Source of the DNA: an uncultured Eudoraea sp. | GTDB taxonomy: Bacteria; Bacteroidota; Bacteroidia; Flavobacteriales; Flavobacteriaceae | Reading direction: 5' to 3' | Assembly (NCBI RefSeq): GCF_947258925.1 | Contig: NZ_CAMYKG010000014.1 | Location: 1 to 64,000, forward strand | DNA: 64,000 bases | Shown here: positions 7,675-16,255 of the stretch, piece by piece | How positions within the stretch are numbered: position 1 is the stretch's first letter | Layout of the letters: every line of letters starts with the position of its first letter | Notes under the pieces: generated by a model | Told to the model about the DNA's origin: nothing | Seen by the model: the letters and a program-made list of their open reading frames with translations, nothing else | Databases searched by the model: none | Position numbers and translations under genes: made by a program

Positions 7675-8886
7675 ATGCCGAAGAAAGAGCAATCCCAATT
7701 TGAATTTGTAGGCCTTATGGCCGCGCTCATGTCTATAGCCGCCTTGGCTTTGGACGCCCTATTGCCTGCACTGGATATTATTGGAATAGCTGTGGGTGTC
7801 ACTAACCCTGCTCATAACCAATTACTCATTTTACTTTTCTTTTTAGGCCTGGGCACCGGACCGCTTTTGTTCGGGCCTGTTTCGGATAGTATTGGTCGGA
7901 AACCTGTAGTTTTTATGGGCTTTGGACTCTTTATTCTTGCCAGTCTCTTATGTGTTTTTGCCCAGAGTCTGGAGATAATGATTACGGGTCGTGTCTTACA
8001 GGGTTTTGCCCTTTCCGCCCCGCGAACCATAAGCATTGCGATGATCCGTGACAAATACAGCGGGAACTACATGGCAAGGATCATGTCTTTTGTAACGGTA
8101 GTCTTTATCCTCGTCCCTATAATTGCCCCGGCTATGGGCAAATGGATCCTCGATTTCTACGGTTGGGAAGCCATTTTCCATGTGCAGGTTATCTTTGCCA
8201 TCCTTGTCTCTGTCTGGTTCTGGAAAAGGCAGCCAGAGACCCTGATTCCGCGCAAAAGGACTTCTTTCCGGGCGGGGGTCTTTATAGATGGGTATCGGGA
8301 ATTGCTTAATTACCGTCAGACTATGTTATTTACGGTTATCTGGGGTTTTATTACAGGTTCTTTTTTAGTTTATCTGAGTACCTCACAACAAATTTTCCAG
8401 GAGCAATATGCCTTAAAGGAGGCCTTCCCCTATATTTTTGCCGCCCTCGCAATAACCATTGGAACTGCTACCCTGCTTAACGGTACCCTTGTATTGCGCT
8501 ACGGTATGTTGAGATTGGTAACTGTTTCCATGGCATCCTATGTGCTCATTTCATTGCTCTATATTGTACTTTTTGCAGGTACTGGTAACCCTCCTTTTTT
8601 GGTACTGCTTCTCTTTTTTGCGCTACAATTTTTCGCGCTGGGATTTCTGTTTGGCAACCTTCGTTCCCTCGCTATGGAACCGGTGGGACATATTGCCGGT
8701 ATAGGAGCTGCTATCACTGGTTTTATCGCCACTATAATGGGGGTAGCCATAAGTGCTTATATCGGTAAATTTGTAGTAGACAGTGTCCTTCCCATGTTTA
8801 TTGGGTTCCTGGTTTGTGGTCTAATCGCTTTTGCAGTATTGGCTTATTTCTTCCTGGGTAAACGGGGCGTACAGAGCATTGATTAG
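7675..8886 (+). CDS. Bcr/CflA-type MFS drug exporter
   Basis: The product, about 403 residues from the ATG at 7675, is a 12-helix major-facilitator transporter. The first helix contains ALMSIAALALDALLPAL, the acidic helix-1 pattern of the Bcr/CflA drug:H+ antiporters. The loop 2-3 motif GPVSDSIGRKPVVFMGFGLF is a good MFS motif A, and ITGRVLQGF follows in helix 4. These features place it with multidrug or small-metabolite exporters. An upstream in-frame TTG at 7636 would add a short hydrophobic extension and overlaps the candidate promoter, so I rejected it. Substrate is unknown. No regulator is adjacent. Confidence 0.88.
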   Translation: MPKKEQSQFEFVGLMAALMSIAALALDALLPALDIIGIAVGVTNPAHNQLLILLFFLGLGTGPLLFGPVSDSIGRKPVVFMGFGLFILASLLCVFAQSLEIMITGRVLQGFALSAPRTISIAMIRDKYSGNYMARIMSFVTVVFILVPIIAPAMGKWILDFYGWEAIFHVQVIFAILVSVWFWKRQPETLIPRKRTSFRAGVFIDGYRELLNYRQTMLFTVIWGFITGSFLVYLSTSQQIFQEQYALKEAFPYIFAALAITIGTATLLNGTLVLRYGMLRLVTVSMASYVLISLLYIVLFAGTGNPPFLVLLLFFALQFFALGFLFGNLRSLAMEPVGHIAGIGAAITGFIATIMGVAISAYIGKFVVDSVLPMFIGFLVCGLIAFAVLAYFFLGKRGVQSID

Positions 8887-8923
8887 TAAATCAAGGCACA
8901 AACTGTGCTTCGTGCTGGCCAGC

Positions 8924-8960
8924 TAATAAAAAACCCGCATTTCACAAGGATACGCGGGTT
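8924..8960 (-). terminator. Intrinsic terminator of the VPS10/BNR gene
   Basis: AACCCGC (8932-8938) and GCGGGTT (8954-8960) form a stem. Read on the minus strand the hairpin is followed by a T-tract, so it ends the minus-strand gene. It lies between two convergent genes but has no T-run on the plus side. Confidence 0.75.
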
Positions 8961-8982
8961 AACTACACTAAAGTATTTCTTC

Positions 8983-11900
8983 TTAATTCTCAATCAATCC
9001 CTGTCCTTCTATCCATGGGGCTCCCGAAGCTTTCACTTCTCGCTCCAGGGCTGGTAATTGGGTTTTTACAAATCCATTAAGCTCTGCTTTCATAGCCTCT
9101 AACATAGATTGGCCGGCACTGAAAGCGGCTTTATGATTAGCTGTTGGGCCATATGTACTGCTAGAAAGTGCCCGGCGACCTATGGAGTTCCCGGAATTTG
9201 GGCTTGGATCATTCCTTTCCCCAATTTCATTCTTAGCCGGATTTCCATTCATTTTGGAATCCATTTTTTGAAGCATCATCCTGGCATCGTGTAATTTCTG
9301 AACCAGATCAGCGGAAGGCGATGTCGCTTTTAGTAAAGCGCGCTGCATCGCACTAACTTTTAATGTGCTTTCCTTTAAAACTGTTTTTGTAGCCTTCAGA
9401 TCTTGCTGAAAAGTCTGATAGGTTTCTGTGAACGCCGCTATCTCTTCATAGGACGCTCCTTTCAGAGCACCTTCCGCAAGAGGAACTACCTTAAAGTTTT
9501 TTGTGCTACCCAGTTGAGCCATTTGTCCATCTACCACTTTCGATAAAGTAACGGAATAGTCACCGGGTGTGACCATAATACTGCGGTCATAGCTGTTCCC
9601 TGTGGCCTTGGGTGGATTAAGGTCCTCCCCGCTTCTATCGGCGATATCCAAAGCCCAATTTACCCGGTTAAAGCCTTTCTTATTAGTCCCCTTAACTACT
9701 CTGACCACCTGTCCTCTACTATTTTTTACTGTAAGGAATAATGCTGGTTTTTCCTGAACCTTTTCTGCTTCCAGGGCATCCCATCCCGGAAAAGGAATCG
9801 AAGTCTTTCCCTTTTCAGCCATTTTTCGGGAAGACTCCAAAGAGACAAGAGAATCTTTCAAATAATAGGTGAAAATGGCACCAAATTCCGGATTCTTGGC
9901 CACATACTGATTACTTCCCTGGGCATAACGCGCCTGTTTAGGCACATACCAATACGCAGGTTTAACATCAAATAGTGTTCCTTCTGCATTTTTTACATTG
10001 TTGTCAAAGTCCCTTAGCGGGGTAATATCATCAAGTACATAAAAGCCTCTTCCAAAAGAAGCGGCTACCAAATCATTTTCCCTTCTCTGAATAGTAATAT
10101 CACGAATGGCAATAGTTGGCATGCCTCCTTTTAGCTGAGTCCAGCTTCCCCCTCCATTAGCCGTAAAATAAACCCCATTTTCCGTGGCCGCAAAAAGTAA
10201 ATCCTGTTTGACATGATCCTGCACTAAACGCCAGGTAAGCAATCGCTTTGGAAGATTTCCGTTGATCAAACTCCAGGTACGGCCCTTGTCCGAACTTTTT
10301 AATAGATAAGGCTTGTAATCTCCGTATTTGTGATTATCAAGCGCTGCATAAACAACATTCGCATCAAACAGGTCGGCTCGTACATCATTTACAAATGGTA
10401 TGGCCGGTACGCCCTTTATAGAGCTTAATTCTGTTTTACGCCAATTAGCACCTCCGTCTTCCGACACTTGTATAATTCCATCATCGGTTCCTGCGTAAAG
10501 TAAACCTTCCTGTTTGGGAGATTCGGCCAGTGACGTAATGGTGTTATAGTTAGACATGGCATTTACATCCCAGGCATTATCCCAACTCTGTTGCCCTCCC
10601 ATTATAGGCAGTGCCAGCCTCTCCTGATTTCGGGTCAGGTCTTTTGAAACAGCCTTCCATTCATCGCCGCGATTTTCCGATTTCCAGACCCGTTGTGAAG
10701 CAAAATAGAGACGGGTAGGTTTATGCGGACTCACCAATATAGGTGCATCCCAGTTAAAACGCTCCGCCGGTTCTCCTGCTGCCGGTTGAGGCTGGATGAA
10801 TACGGTTTCCCCGGTGGTCTGGTCTACCCTCCATAAGACGCCTTGTTGAAACTCCCCATAAGTAATGTCAGGATTGCCCGGTTCGGTAGCAGATTGGTGA
10901 CCATCAGCACCCAGCGTGATCCACCAGTCTGAATTTAAAATCCCCGCTGCACTTCTGGTCCTTGAAGGACCGCCATGAGAACCATTATCCTGAGTTCCTC
11001 CATAAATATTGTAAAAGGGTTTACTATCATCTACTGCAACCTTGTAATATTGGATCACCGGCAGATTAGAAACGTACTTCCAGCTTTTGGTGTGATCAAA
11101 GCTCTCATACAAGCCTCCATCTGTACCGAATAATACATAATTAGGATCTGATGCCTTAAAAGCCATTGCATGACTATCAACATGCTTTCCTTTTTCATTC
11201 ATGGTGACGAAGGTTTTTCCAAAGTCTTCAGAAATCTTGACGTAATTGTTCATCAGGTAAAGCCTTCCTTCTTTATGCGGGGAAGCGTAAAGTTCCTGGT
11301 AGTAATGCGGGCCTGTACCGCCAGAAACCGTATTAGACTTCTTAGTCCAGGACTGACCGCCATTTTCAGACAGAAAAATACCTCCGGTTAATCGTTCCAA
11401 TTCTATAGCTGCATAGATCATATTGGGATTGAAAGGATTCATGGCCAGGCCTATCTTACCCAGTCTTACCTTAGGAATTCCTGTGCTCAACTTTGTCCAG
11501 GTCTCACCACCATCAACACTTTTATGAATTCCCGAACCAGGTCCACCACCCATATAGGCCGCTACTGTTCTGTGTCTGTCCCAGGTTGCCGCATAAAGCA
11601 TATCAGAATTGGTAGGATCAATTAGCAGGTCTGTGGCTCCGGTCCACTCCTCATTCCCAAGGGTTTTATTCCAGCTATTACCGCCATCGGTAGATTTATA
11701 GACACCACGTTCTCCGCCTTTACTCCAAAGCGGGCCTTGTGCGGCTACCCAAAGTGTATTGGAATCTTCGGGATGAACAATAATTTTAGAAATGTGTTCA
11801 GATTTACTGAGACCCTTATTCTTCCAGGTCTTCCCGTCATCATGACTAACGTAGATCCCATCGCCAAAACCTACATGCCTGCCTCCTACATTTTCACCTG

Positions 11901-12225
11901 TACCTACCCAGATCGTACTTGGTGCAGATTGGTCTATAGTAACACAACCTATGGAATAAGTGGATTCTTTGTCGAAAATAGGTTTCCAGGTGGTTCCGGA
12001 ATTTACAGTTTTCCAAACCCCTCCTGAGCCTACGGCAATATACCAGACATTTTCATTATTAGGATGAATGGCTATATCAGCTACCCGACCGGAAGTAAAT
12101 GCCGGTCCTAAACTTCTGAACTCCAGTCCTTGAAATGGATCCTCCTTAACCTCCTGAGCCTGAGTTGTACTAACTAGTCCAAGGCAAAATATTAATGCAA
12201 CAAAGTAATGTTTTACGATCTTCAT
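8983..12225 (-). CDS. Large secreted VPS10/BNR beta-propeller protein
   Basis: The 1080-residue protein has a signal peptide (cleavage near TQAQEV). It carries many Asp-box repeats: SHDDGKTW, STDGGNSW, SVDGGETW, SENGGQSW, SEDGGANW, SSDKGRTW and TANGGGSW. These indicate two stacked propellers of the VPS10/sortilin or BNR type over about residues 40-720. The remaining C-terminal part holds a beta-sandwich segment (PGDYSVTLSK) and a helical tail. Such proteins are common exported proteins of Bacteroidota and are thought to bind peptides or glycans; the ligand is unknown. No type IX sorting domain is evident. It is monocistronic, with its own terminator. Confidence 0.85.
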   Translation of the reverse strand: MKIVKHYFVALIFCLGLVSTTQAQEVKEDPFQGLEFRSLGPAFTSGRVADIAIHPNNENVWYIAVGSGGVWKTVNSGTTWKPIFDKESTYSIGCVTIDQSAPSTIWVGTGENVGGRHVGFGDGIYVSHDDGKTWKNKGLSKSEHISKIIVHPEDSNTLWVAAQGPLWSKGGERGVYKSTDGGNSWNKTLGNEEWTGATDLLIDPTNSDMLYAATWDRHRTVAAYMGGGPGSGIHKSVDGGETWTKLSTGIPKVRLGKIGLAMNPFNPNMIYAAIELERLTGGIFLSENGGQSWTKKSNTVSGGTGPHYYQELYASPHKEGRLYLMNNYVKISEDFGKTFVTMNEKGKHVDSHAMAFKASDPNYVLFGTDGGLYESFDHTKSWKYVSNLPVIQYYKVAVDDSKPFYNIYGGTQDNGSHGGPSRTRSAAGILNSDWWITLGADGHQSATEPGNPDITYGEFQQGVLWRVDQTTGETVFIQPQPAAGEPAERFNWDAPILVSPHKPTRLYFASQRVWKSENRGDEWKAVSKDLTRNQERLALPIMGGQQSWDNAWDVNAMSNYNTITSLAESPKQEGLLYAGTDDGIIQVSEDGGANWRKTELSSIKGVPAIPFVNDVRADLFDANVVYAALDNHKYGDYKPYLLKSSDKGRTWSLINGNLPKRLLTWRLVQDHVKQDLLFAATENGVYFTANGGGSWTQLKGGMPTIAIRDITIQRRENDLVAASFGRGFYVLDDITPLRDFDNNVKNAEGTLFDVKPAYWYVPKQARYAQGSNQYVAKNPEFGAIFTYYLKDSLVSLESSRKMAEKGKTSIPFPGWDALEAEKVQEKPALFLTVKNSRGQVVRVVKGTNKKGFNRVNWALDIADRSGEDLNPPKATGNSYDRSIMVTPGDYSVTLSKVVDGQMAQLGSTKNFKVVPLAEGALKGASYEEIAAFTETYQTFQQDLKATKTVLKESTLKVSAMQRALLKATSPSADLVQKLHDARMMLQKMDSKMNGNPAKNEIGERNDPSPNSGNSIGRRALSSSTYGPTANHKAAFSAGQSMLEAMKAELNGFVKTQLPALEREVKASGAPWIEGQGLIEN

Positions 12226-12439
12226 AAATGGTTATTTTTTAGAAGACCGAATGTAATAAAAATTGTTAAAATTAAAAGCCAAAATTAATGAAAATTGGAG
12301 CCACAACAAATCAACTAATCAAGATCCGAGTAGTATTGGCGTACTCCAATATTATTTGCTTTAAAACCAGTTTAATAGACCGTTTAGACTGCTTTAACGG
12401 ATTTTAGAAAATCATGCCAGACTTAGTAATCCTATAGGG

Positions 12440-12808
12440 TTACAGCCGGACGGGTTGCAGTGTTTTCTTTAATTTTTTATACTCCTTAAACTGCTTAGGT
12501 TCCAAAATAGTTCCAATATGTTCAGTTTCCTCTTTAGATAATTGCATAAGGCTTTTCTTCTTTTCTTCAGGGCTTGCAGAACTACTTCTAACCGCATTTT
12601 CCTTTGCTAATATTTCAGCAATTTTTTCATAAACTGAAGATGCCTGCTCTACGGTCATCCCGACATCAGGCTGATAGGCCTGCACCAGCTTTGCAGCTTG
12701 CTTCTCCACATCATTTTTAGGAACAAATTGTGCATTTGTGTTATGAACTAAAAAGAGGGCAAGAATAATTGGCAAACCTTTAAGTAAATTTTGAAATTCT
12801 TTTGACAT
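12440..12808 (-). CDS. Small secreted helical protein, unknown function
   Basis: From the ATG at 12808 the protein has a signal peptide (LKGLPIILALFLVHNTNAQ) and a mature part of about 95 residues predicted to be helical. It has an EEKKKSLMQLSKEETEHIGTI segment pattern and ends in KEYKKLKKTLQPVRL. The upstream in-frame start at 12838 adds MLTLGYKIII, which disrupts the signal and is less likely. The size and helix pattern recall small periplasmic Spy/LTXXQ-like proteins, but no diagnostic motif is present. Confidence 0.6.
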   Translation of the reverse strand: MSKEFQNLLKGLPIILALFLVHNTNAQFVPKNDVEKQAAKLVQAYQPDVGMTVEQASSVYEKIAEILAKENAVRSSSASPEEKKKSLMQLSKEETEHIGTILEPKQFKEYKKLKKTLQPVRL

Positions 12809-12925
12809 AATGATGATTTTGTATCCCAAGGTAAGCATTACAATCGGCTAAAACCTAATGGAAAGTTAACTTGCATCTTATTATACAACTACCATTCCAA
12901 AATTATGAAAACGATTCTTATATTC

Positions 12926-12938
12926 GCAATTAAATTGC
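12926..12938. repeat. 13-bp palindrome before the TerC gene
   Basis: GCAATT-A-AATTGC is a perfect dyad 8 bases upstream of the TerC start codon. Its position fits an operator or a translation-affecting hairpin; no regulator is known. Confidence 0.3.
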
Positions 12939-12945
12939 TGTAAGT

Positions 12946-13902
12946 ATGCTAATCTGGGCTGCCTTTATCTTTTTAATTTGTATTTTCCTTGCCCTTGATC
13001 TCGGCATTTTTAATAAGCATGACCATGTTATTCGTTCCAAAGAAGCCGGCATCTGGACTGCTGTTTGGTTTACGGTAGCCATGAGTTTCAGCGGCGTAAT
13101 CTACTGGCTTTTCGCCAGTGGCACTATTGATAATCCAACAGGCTTAACACCCGGAAATGCTGTATTAAAGTATATTACAGGATATTTGATTGAACTCTCT
13201 TTAAGTATTGACAATGTTTTTGTTATAGCCGTAATTTTTACCGCTTTTGCCATACCTCCCATCTATCAGCACCGTGTTTTATTTTGGGGCATACTAGGGG
13301 CAATAGTTTTCAGGGCCTTTATGATCCTGTTCGGAGTGGCTTTAATAAACCGATTTGAGTGGACCATTTATGTATTTGGGATTTTCCTTATTTATACTGC
13401 TTATAAAATGCTACGTACCGGGAATACGGATTTTAACCCAAAGGAATCTTTTATTTTTAAACAAATAAAAAAAATCTATCCTATTACCACTGTCATCAGC
13501 GGACATAATTTCTTTATTAAAAAAATGGGGTTAACTGTGGCCACTCCTTTGTTTGTGGCTCTTATTGTCATTGAGATAACAGATATTATGTTCGCTTTGG
13601 ATAGTATTCCTGCGATCCTAGCCATAACAGCAGATCCTTTTATTGTTTTTAGCTCCAATATTTTTGCAATTTTGGGATTGCGTTCTATGTACTTTCTAAT
13701 ATCGAGGATGTTAACTAAATTTAGGTTTATCCATTATAGCCTTGTCGTAATCCTGGCATTCGTGGGATTCAAAATGTTATTATCGCAAAAGTTTCACCCG
13801 CCAGAATGGGTATCCCTTACGGTAATTGTTGTATCGCTCTTAAGTGGCGTGATAGCTTCCGTATTGATCCCCGAAAGAGATGAATTCACTATTGATGAGT
13901 AG
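12946..13902 (+). CDS. TerC/Alx-family membrane protein
   Basis: The 318-residue protein has about eight to nine hydrophobic helices and the two TerC signatures: an acidic ELSLSIDNVFV helix near residue 85 and EITDIMFALDSIPAILAIT near residue 210. The family includes tellurite-resistance TerC and Alx, with growing evidence for roles in manganese export or metal loading of exported proteins. The conserved acidic residues within membrane helices fit metal transport. No ter operon genes are adjacent, so a general metal-homeostasis role is more likely than tellurite resistance. Its 3' end is 8 bases from the convergent neighbour. Confidence 0.9.
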   Translation: MLIWAAFIFLICIFLALDLGIFNKHDHVIRSKEAGIWTAVWFTVAMSFSGVIYWLFASGTIDNPTGLTPGNAVLKYITGYLIELSLSIDNVFVIAVIFTAFAIPPIYQHRVLFWGILGAIVFRAFMILFGVALINRFEWTIYVFGIFLIYTAYKMLRTGNTDFNPKESFIFKQIKKIYPITTVISGHNFFIKKMGLTVATPLFVALIVIEITDIMFALDSIPAILAITADPFIVFSSNIFAILGLRSMYFLISRMLTKFRFIHYSLVVILAFVGFKMLLSQKFHPPEWVSLTVIVVSLLSGVIASVLIPERDEFTIDE

Positions 13903-13910
13903 CGTGGGAT

Positions 13911-14252
13911 TTAGCAGTGAAGTTTAGCCATGCCAATATATTCCAGCACCTTTAATTCTAGAGATTTATAAGTATCTAATTGCTGCCTGATTCGATCTTT
14001 GACGTCCTCAAAAAACAGCGTATGATCCTTCAAAGCAATAATCATCTCCTGGTTTGAATTTTTTAAATTCGCCAGTTTCCGTTTCAAGATTTCCATTCTC
14101 TCGAATAGTGTTCGCGTTTTTGGCTCGCAGACATAGGATTTTAATTGCTCTTCTAAGGAGATAAGGTCTAGTTTGTTCCGTTCAAGCCTTACCAGCGCGG
14201 AATTGCTGTCAGAATGCCTGGGAACACTGGATGTGGGTTCTATCGCAGTCAT
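13911..14252 (-). CDS. Small coiled-coil protein, unknown function
   Basis: The 113-residue soluble protein has a polar N-terminus (SSVPRHSDSNSA) and then two long charged helices with heptad-like spacing (about 20-75 and 80-110). It contains no signal and no recognised domain. The single cysteines are VCEP and the C-terminal residue. The gene is convergent with TerC. It could be a structural or adaptor protein; no function is assigned. Confidence 0.5.
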   Translation of the reverse strand: MTAIEPTSSVPRHSDSNSALVRLERNKLDLISLEEQLKSYVCEPKTRTLFERMEILKRKLANLKNSNQEMIIALKDHTLFFEDVKDRIRQQLDTYKSLELKVLEYIGMAKLHC

Positions 14253-14513
14253 TTTAATTTGATTTTGGGGATGCTCGTTCTATTAAAAGGTCGCTTTAAG
14301 GTACGAAAATATTGACAAAATTTTCTGCAATGGAATCAAAATATGAAAACTTTAACGAATTCTTTCAGGAACCTTAACTTTATAACAAAAAGCTTAACCA
14401 AGAAGATTCTAATTTTATTAATTCCATATAGCAGGAAAAAAGAAGTTCTCCCAGGACAAATAGCCAGAGTGTACATAAATAATGCCTGGGAAATATAGAA
14501 ATAGCCGAGACTC

Positions 14514-14861
14514 TTATTGAGTTCCTTCCTCAAATTCAAGATTTGCGATGACCTTATTCCATTGATCAGAAAAAGGCGATTCATAGAGCTCTTTTAGCAA
14601 CCTGCGTCTTTGCCGAGTTGATATTTTTAAAGAATCCATAATTTGCAGTCGACTCTGGATTGTTGCAGCTCTTTCCTGTTTCAATTTTAAGCGCTCTTCC
14701 GGGGAAATCACCAGTTCTGCATCAAATTTTTCCAGAACAGTTCTTTTCTCAACTTTAAAATCCTTATTCTTTTCTTCCTGCCCATATGCCAAAGTGACTA
14801 TAGAGAATAAAAATATCAGGAGAGCAGATCTTTGTAAATATAATTTAAAGCTAAACTTCAT
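14514..14861 (-). CDS. Small secreted protein, paralogue of the gene at 3.9 kb
   Basis: From the ATG at 14861 the protein has a signal peptide (SALLIFLFSIVTLAYGQ) and a helical charged mature part. The C-terminal half (SRLQIMDSLKIS, RRRLLKELYES, VIANLEFEEGTQ) aligns with the protein encoded at 3923-4252. The longer reading from 14954 would place 31 extra hydrophobic residues before the signal and is unlikely. Two copies separated by 10 kb suggest a small paralogous family of envelope proteins. Function unknown. Confidence 0.6.
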   Translation of the reverse strand: MKFSFKLYLQRSALLIFLFSIVTLAYGQEEKNKDFKVEKRTVLEKFDAELVISPEERLKLKQERAATIQSRLQIMDSLKISTRQRRRLLKELYESPFSDQWNKVIANLEFEEGTQ

Positions 14862-14955
14862 TACTCGTGTTCTATTTTGCAAAATACTGATTTTTAACGA
14901 TATACTAAGGCTATAATTTATGAGGAATAGACCCCAGAACGATTTTATAAGCACT

Positions 14956-14984
14956 TTGTCGTTTAGCTGATTTAACTACCTTTG
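14956..14984 (+). promoter_or_regulatory. Bacteroidota-type promoter of the YceI gene
   Basis: TTG (14956-14958) and TACCTTTG (14977-14984) are separated by 18 bases, matching TTG-N17-23-TAnnTTTG. It lies 25 bases before the ATG. Confidence 0.7.
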
Positions 14985-15009
14985 AGAAAAGATAAAATTC
15001 CTTGTTGCA

Positions 15010-15516
15010 ATGAAATATCCTGTGAAATTAGTATTGTTGTTTTTGGCTATATTTCAGCTTGTTCAAGCACAACAATCAATAAGCTCTGCCAGGGTTGAAT
15101 TCATCTTCCTCTCAAAAGATGTTGATGGTACCATTGAGGGGTTTCAATCGACCTCTAAAATTGATCCGGATGACCTTAGCAGTTCGGTTTTAGCTGGATC
15201 AGTCGAGGTTTCCACCATTAAAACAGGTAATTTTTTGCGCGACTGGCATTTAAAAAGCAGCAAATATTTTGATGATGAAGAATATCCCTTAATTACCTTT
15301 AAAAGTGAGGAGATCTCGCCAACCGAAAAAGGGATTAAGGTTGTTGGCATTATAAAAATCAAAGGAATTTCAAAAACATTAACCTGGCAATTTGATAAAG
15401 ATGGCAATACACTTAGGGGTGCTGCTTCCCTCTATTGTTCTGATTTCAATATCAATATTAAAAAAAGACGAGAGGATAACAAGGTGGAGATTAATCTAAT
15501 CCTAGAACTTAAATAA
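15010..15516 (+). CDS. YceI-family periplasmic protein
   Basis: The 168-residue product has a signal peptide ending QLVQAQ. The mature part has YceI features: GSVEVSTIKTGNFLRDWHLKSSKYFDDEEYP is represented by the block around residues 62-92, then ITFKS and a GIIKIKGISKTLTW strand. YceI proteins are lipocalin-like barrels that bind long polyisoprenoid or similar lipids in the periplasm. The gene is divergent from the small secreted paralogue and convergent with the T3PKS operon. A link to the operon's lipid product is possible but not shown. It has a clear promoter of its own. Confidence 0.85.
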   Translation: MKYPVKLVLLFLAIFQLVQAQQSISSARVEFIFLSKDVDGTIEGFQSTSKIDPDDLSSSVLAGSVEVSTIKTGNFLRDWHLKSSKYFDDEEYPLITFKSEEISPTEKGIKVVGIIKIKGISKTLTWQFDKDGNTLRGAASLYCSDFNINIKKRREDNKVEINLILELK

Positions 15517-15531
15517 ATATTTTCATTAAAT

Positions 15532-15544
15532 ACTGTAATACAGT
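15532..15544. repeat. 13-bp palindrome between YceI and the T3PKS operon
   Basis: ACTGTA-A-TACAGT is a perfect dyad in the short convergent spacer. A T-run starts 11 bases later on the plus strand, too distant for a standard terminator. Confidence 0.3.
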
Positions 15545-15561
15545 TACTAAGAATTTTTTAT

Positions 15562-15993
15562 CTAATCTTTTAATTTAAATATTAATTTGTAAATTTTACC
15601 CACTGCCCAGTTTCCTAAAGGAAAATAAAAAGCAAAAAATAGAGACATCCCCAGGGTAAAGTTGCGTATCCCGAATATCTGATCAATAATATTATTCGGA
15701 AAGGCATAGGACGTCTCGAATAAATAGCCCCCAAATTCCAACAAACCCATTGCTACAAGGCCGTATGCATACTGCGCATGAAATGGAAGGTTTCTCAGCA
15801 GAAGAGAAATAGGAACCATATACAAGATATAGCAGGTAATCACCTGCCACCAGTTGTTAAACATAGCAATCTCAGCCTCCTTTCCAAACCAGTTCATTAG
15901 CATGCCCCAGGTAAAATACACCAGGCAGTATATTAAGATTAGCCGTTTATCTACTTTTAACTTAGTACTGGCCCATGAATATATTGCATGCAT
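15562..15993 (-). CDS. Four-helix membrane protein at the end of the T3PKS operon
   Basis: The 143-residue protein has about four hydrophobic helices (around residues 19-36, 48-66, 75-93 and 110-132) and ends in a basic tail (KIYKLIFKLKD). I recognise no family. It is the last gene of the operon, 7 bases after the ACP gene, so it probably works on the lipid product: membrane anchoring, a hydroxylase-like integral enzyme, or export. There are no obvious histidine clusters of a desaturase. Function is unassigned. Confidence 0.7.
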   Translation of the reverse strand: MHAIYSWASTKLKVDKRLILIYCLVYFTWGMLMNWFGKEAEIAMFNNWWQVITCYILYMVPISLLLRNLPFHAQYAYGLVAMGLLEFGGYLFETSYAFPNNIIDQIFGIRNFTLGMSLFFAFYFPLGNWAVGKIYKLIFKLKD

Positions 15994-16000
15994 AACTTTT

Positions 16001-16249
16001 TCAACTTCTTTTTTTGTTGATTATGGCAATGGCATCATTTACGGTCTGCATTTGATCCATATCATCGTTTTCGAGCGTAATACCAAAGGCATCTTCCACG
16101 TCCAGGACAATATCCACAAGATTAGCTGAATTAATGTTGAGTTCATTGATAAAATGACTTTCCGGAGTAACATCTTTAATGGTTACATCTTCCGGTAAAT
16201 AGGGTTGTACAATACCCCTGAGTTGCTGATAATAATCTTCTTTTTCCAT
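16001..16249 (-). CDS. Acyl carrier protein dedicated to the T3PKS operon
   Basis: The 82-residue acidic helical protein has the ACP size and fold pattern. The phosphopantetheine site is read as Ser41 in ELNINSANLVDIV, where housekeeping ACPs have a DSL motif; the local change to NSA is notable. The gene sits 6 bases after the ketosynthase and 7 before the membrane protein. It would carry the growing acyl chain made by the operon's KS, dehydratase and enoyl reductase. The altered motif suggests a specialised carrier recognised by operon partners; this is inference. Confidence 0.85.
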   Translation of the reverse strand: MEKEDYYQQLRGIVQPYLPEDVTIKDVTPESHFINELNINSANLVDIVLDVEDAFGITLENDDMDQMQTVNDAIAIINKKRS

Positions 16250-16255
16250 ATTTTT

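Noticed and set aside
12946-13902. Tellurite-resistance operon
   Set aside because: Only a TerC/Alx homologue is present; no terA, terB, terD or terZ neighbours.
14336-14584. Open frame of 82 codons on the minus strand
   Set aside because: It overlaps the end of the small secreted gene in another frame, has low-complexity hydrophobic composition and no recognisable domain.
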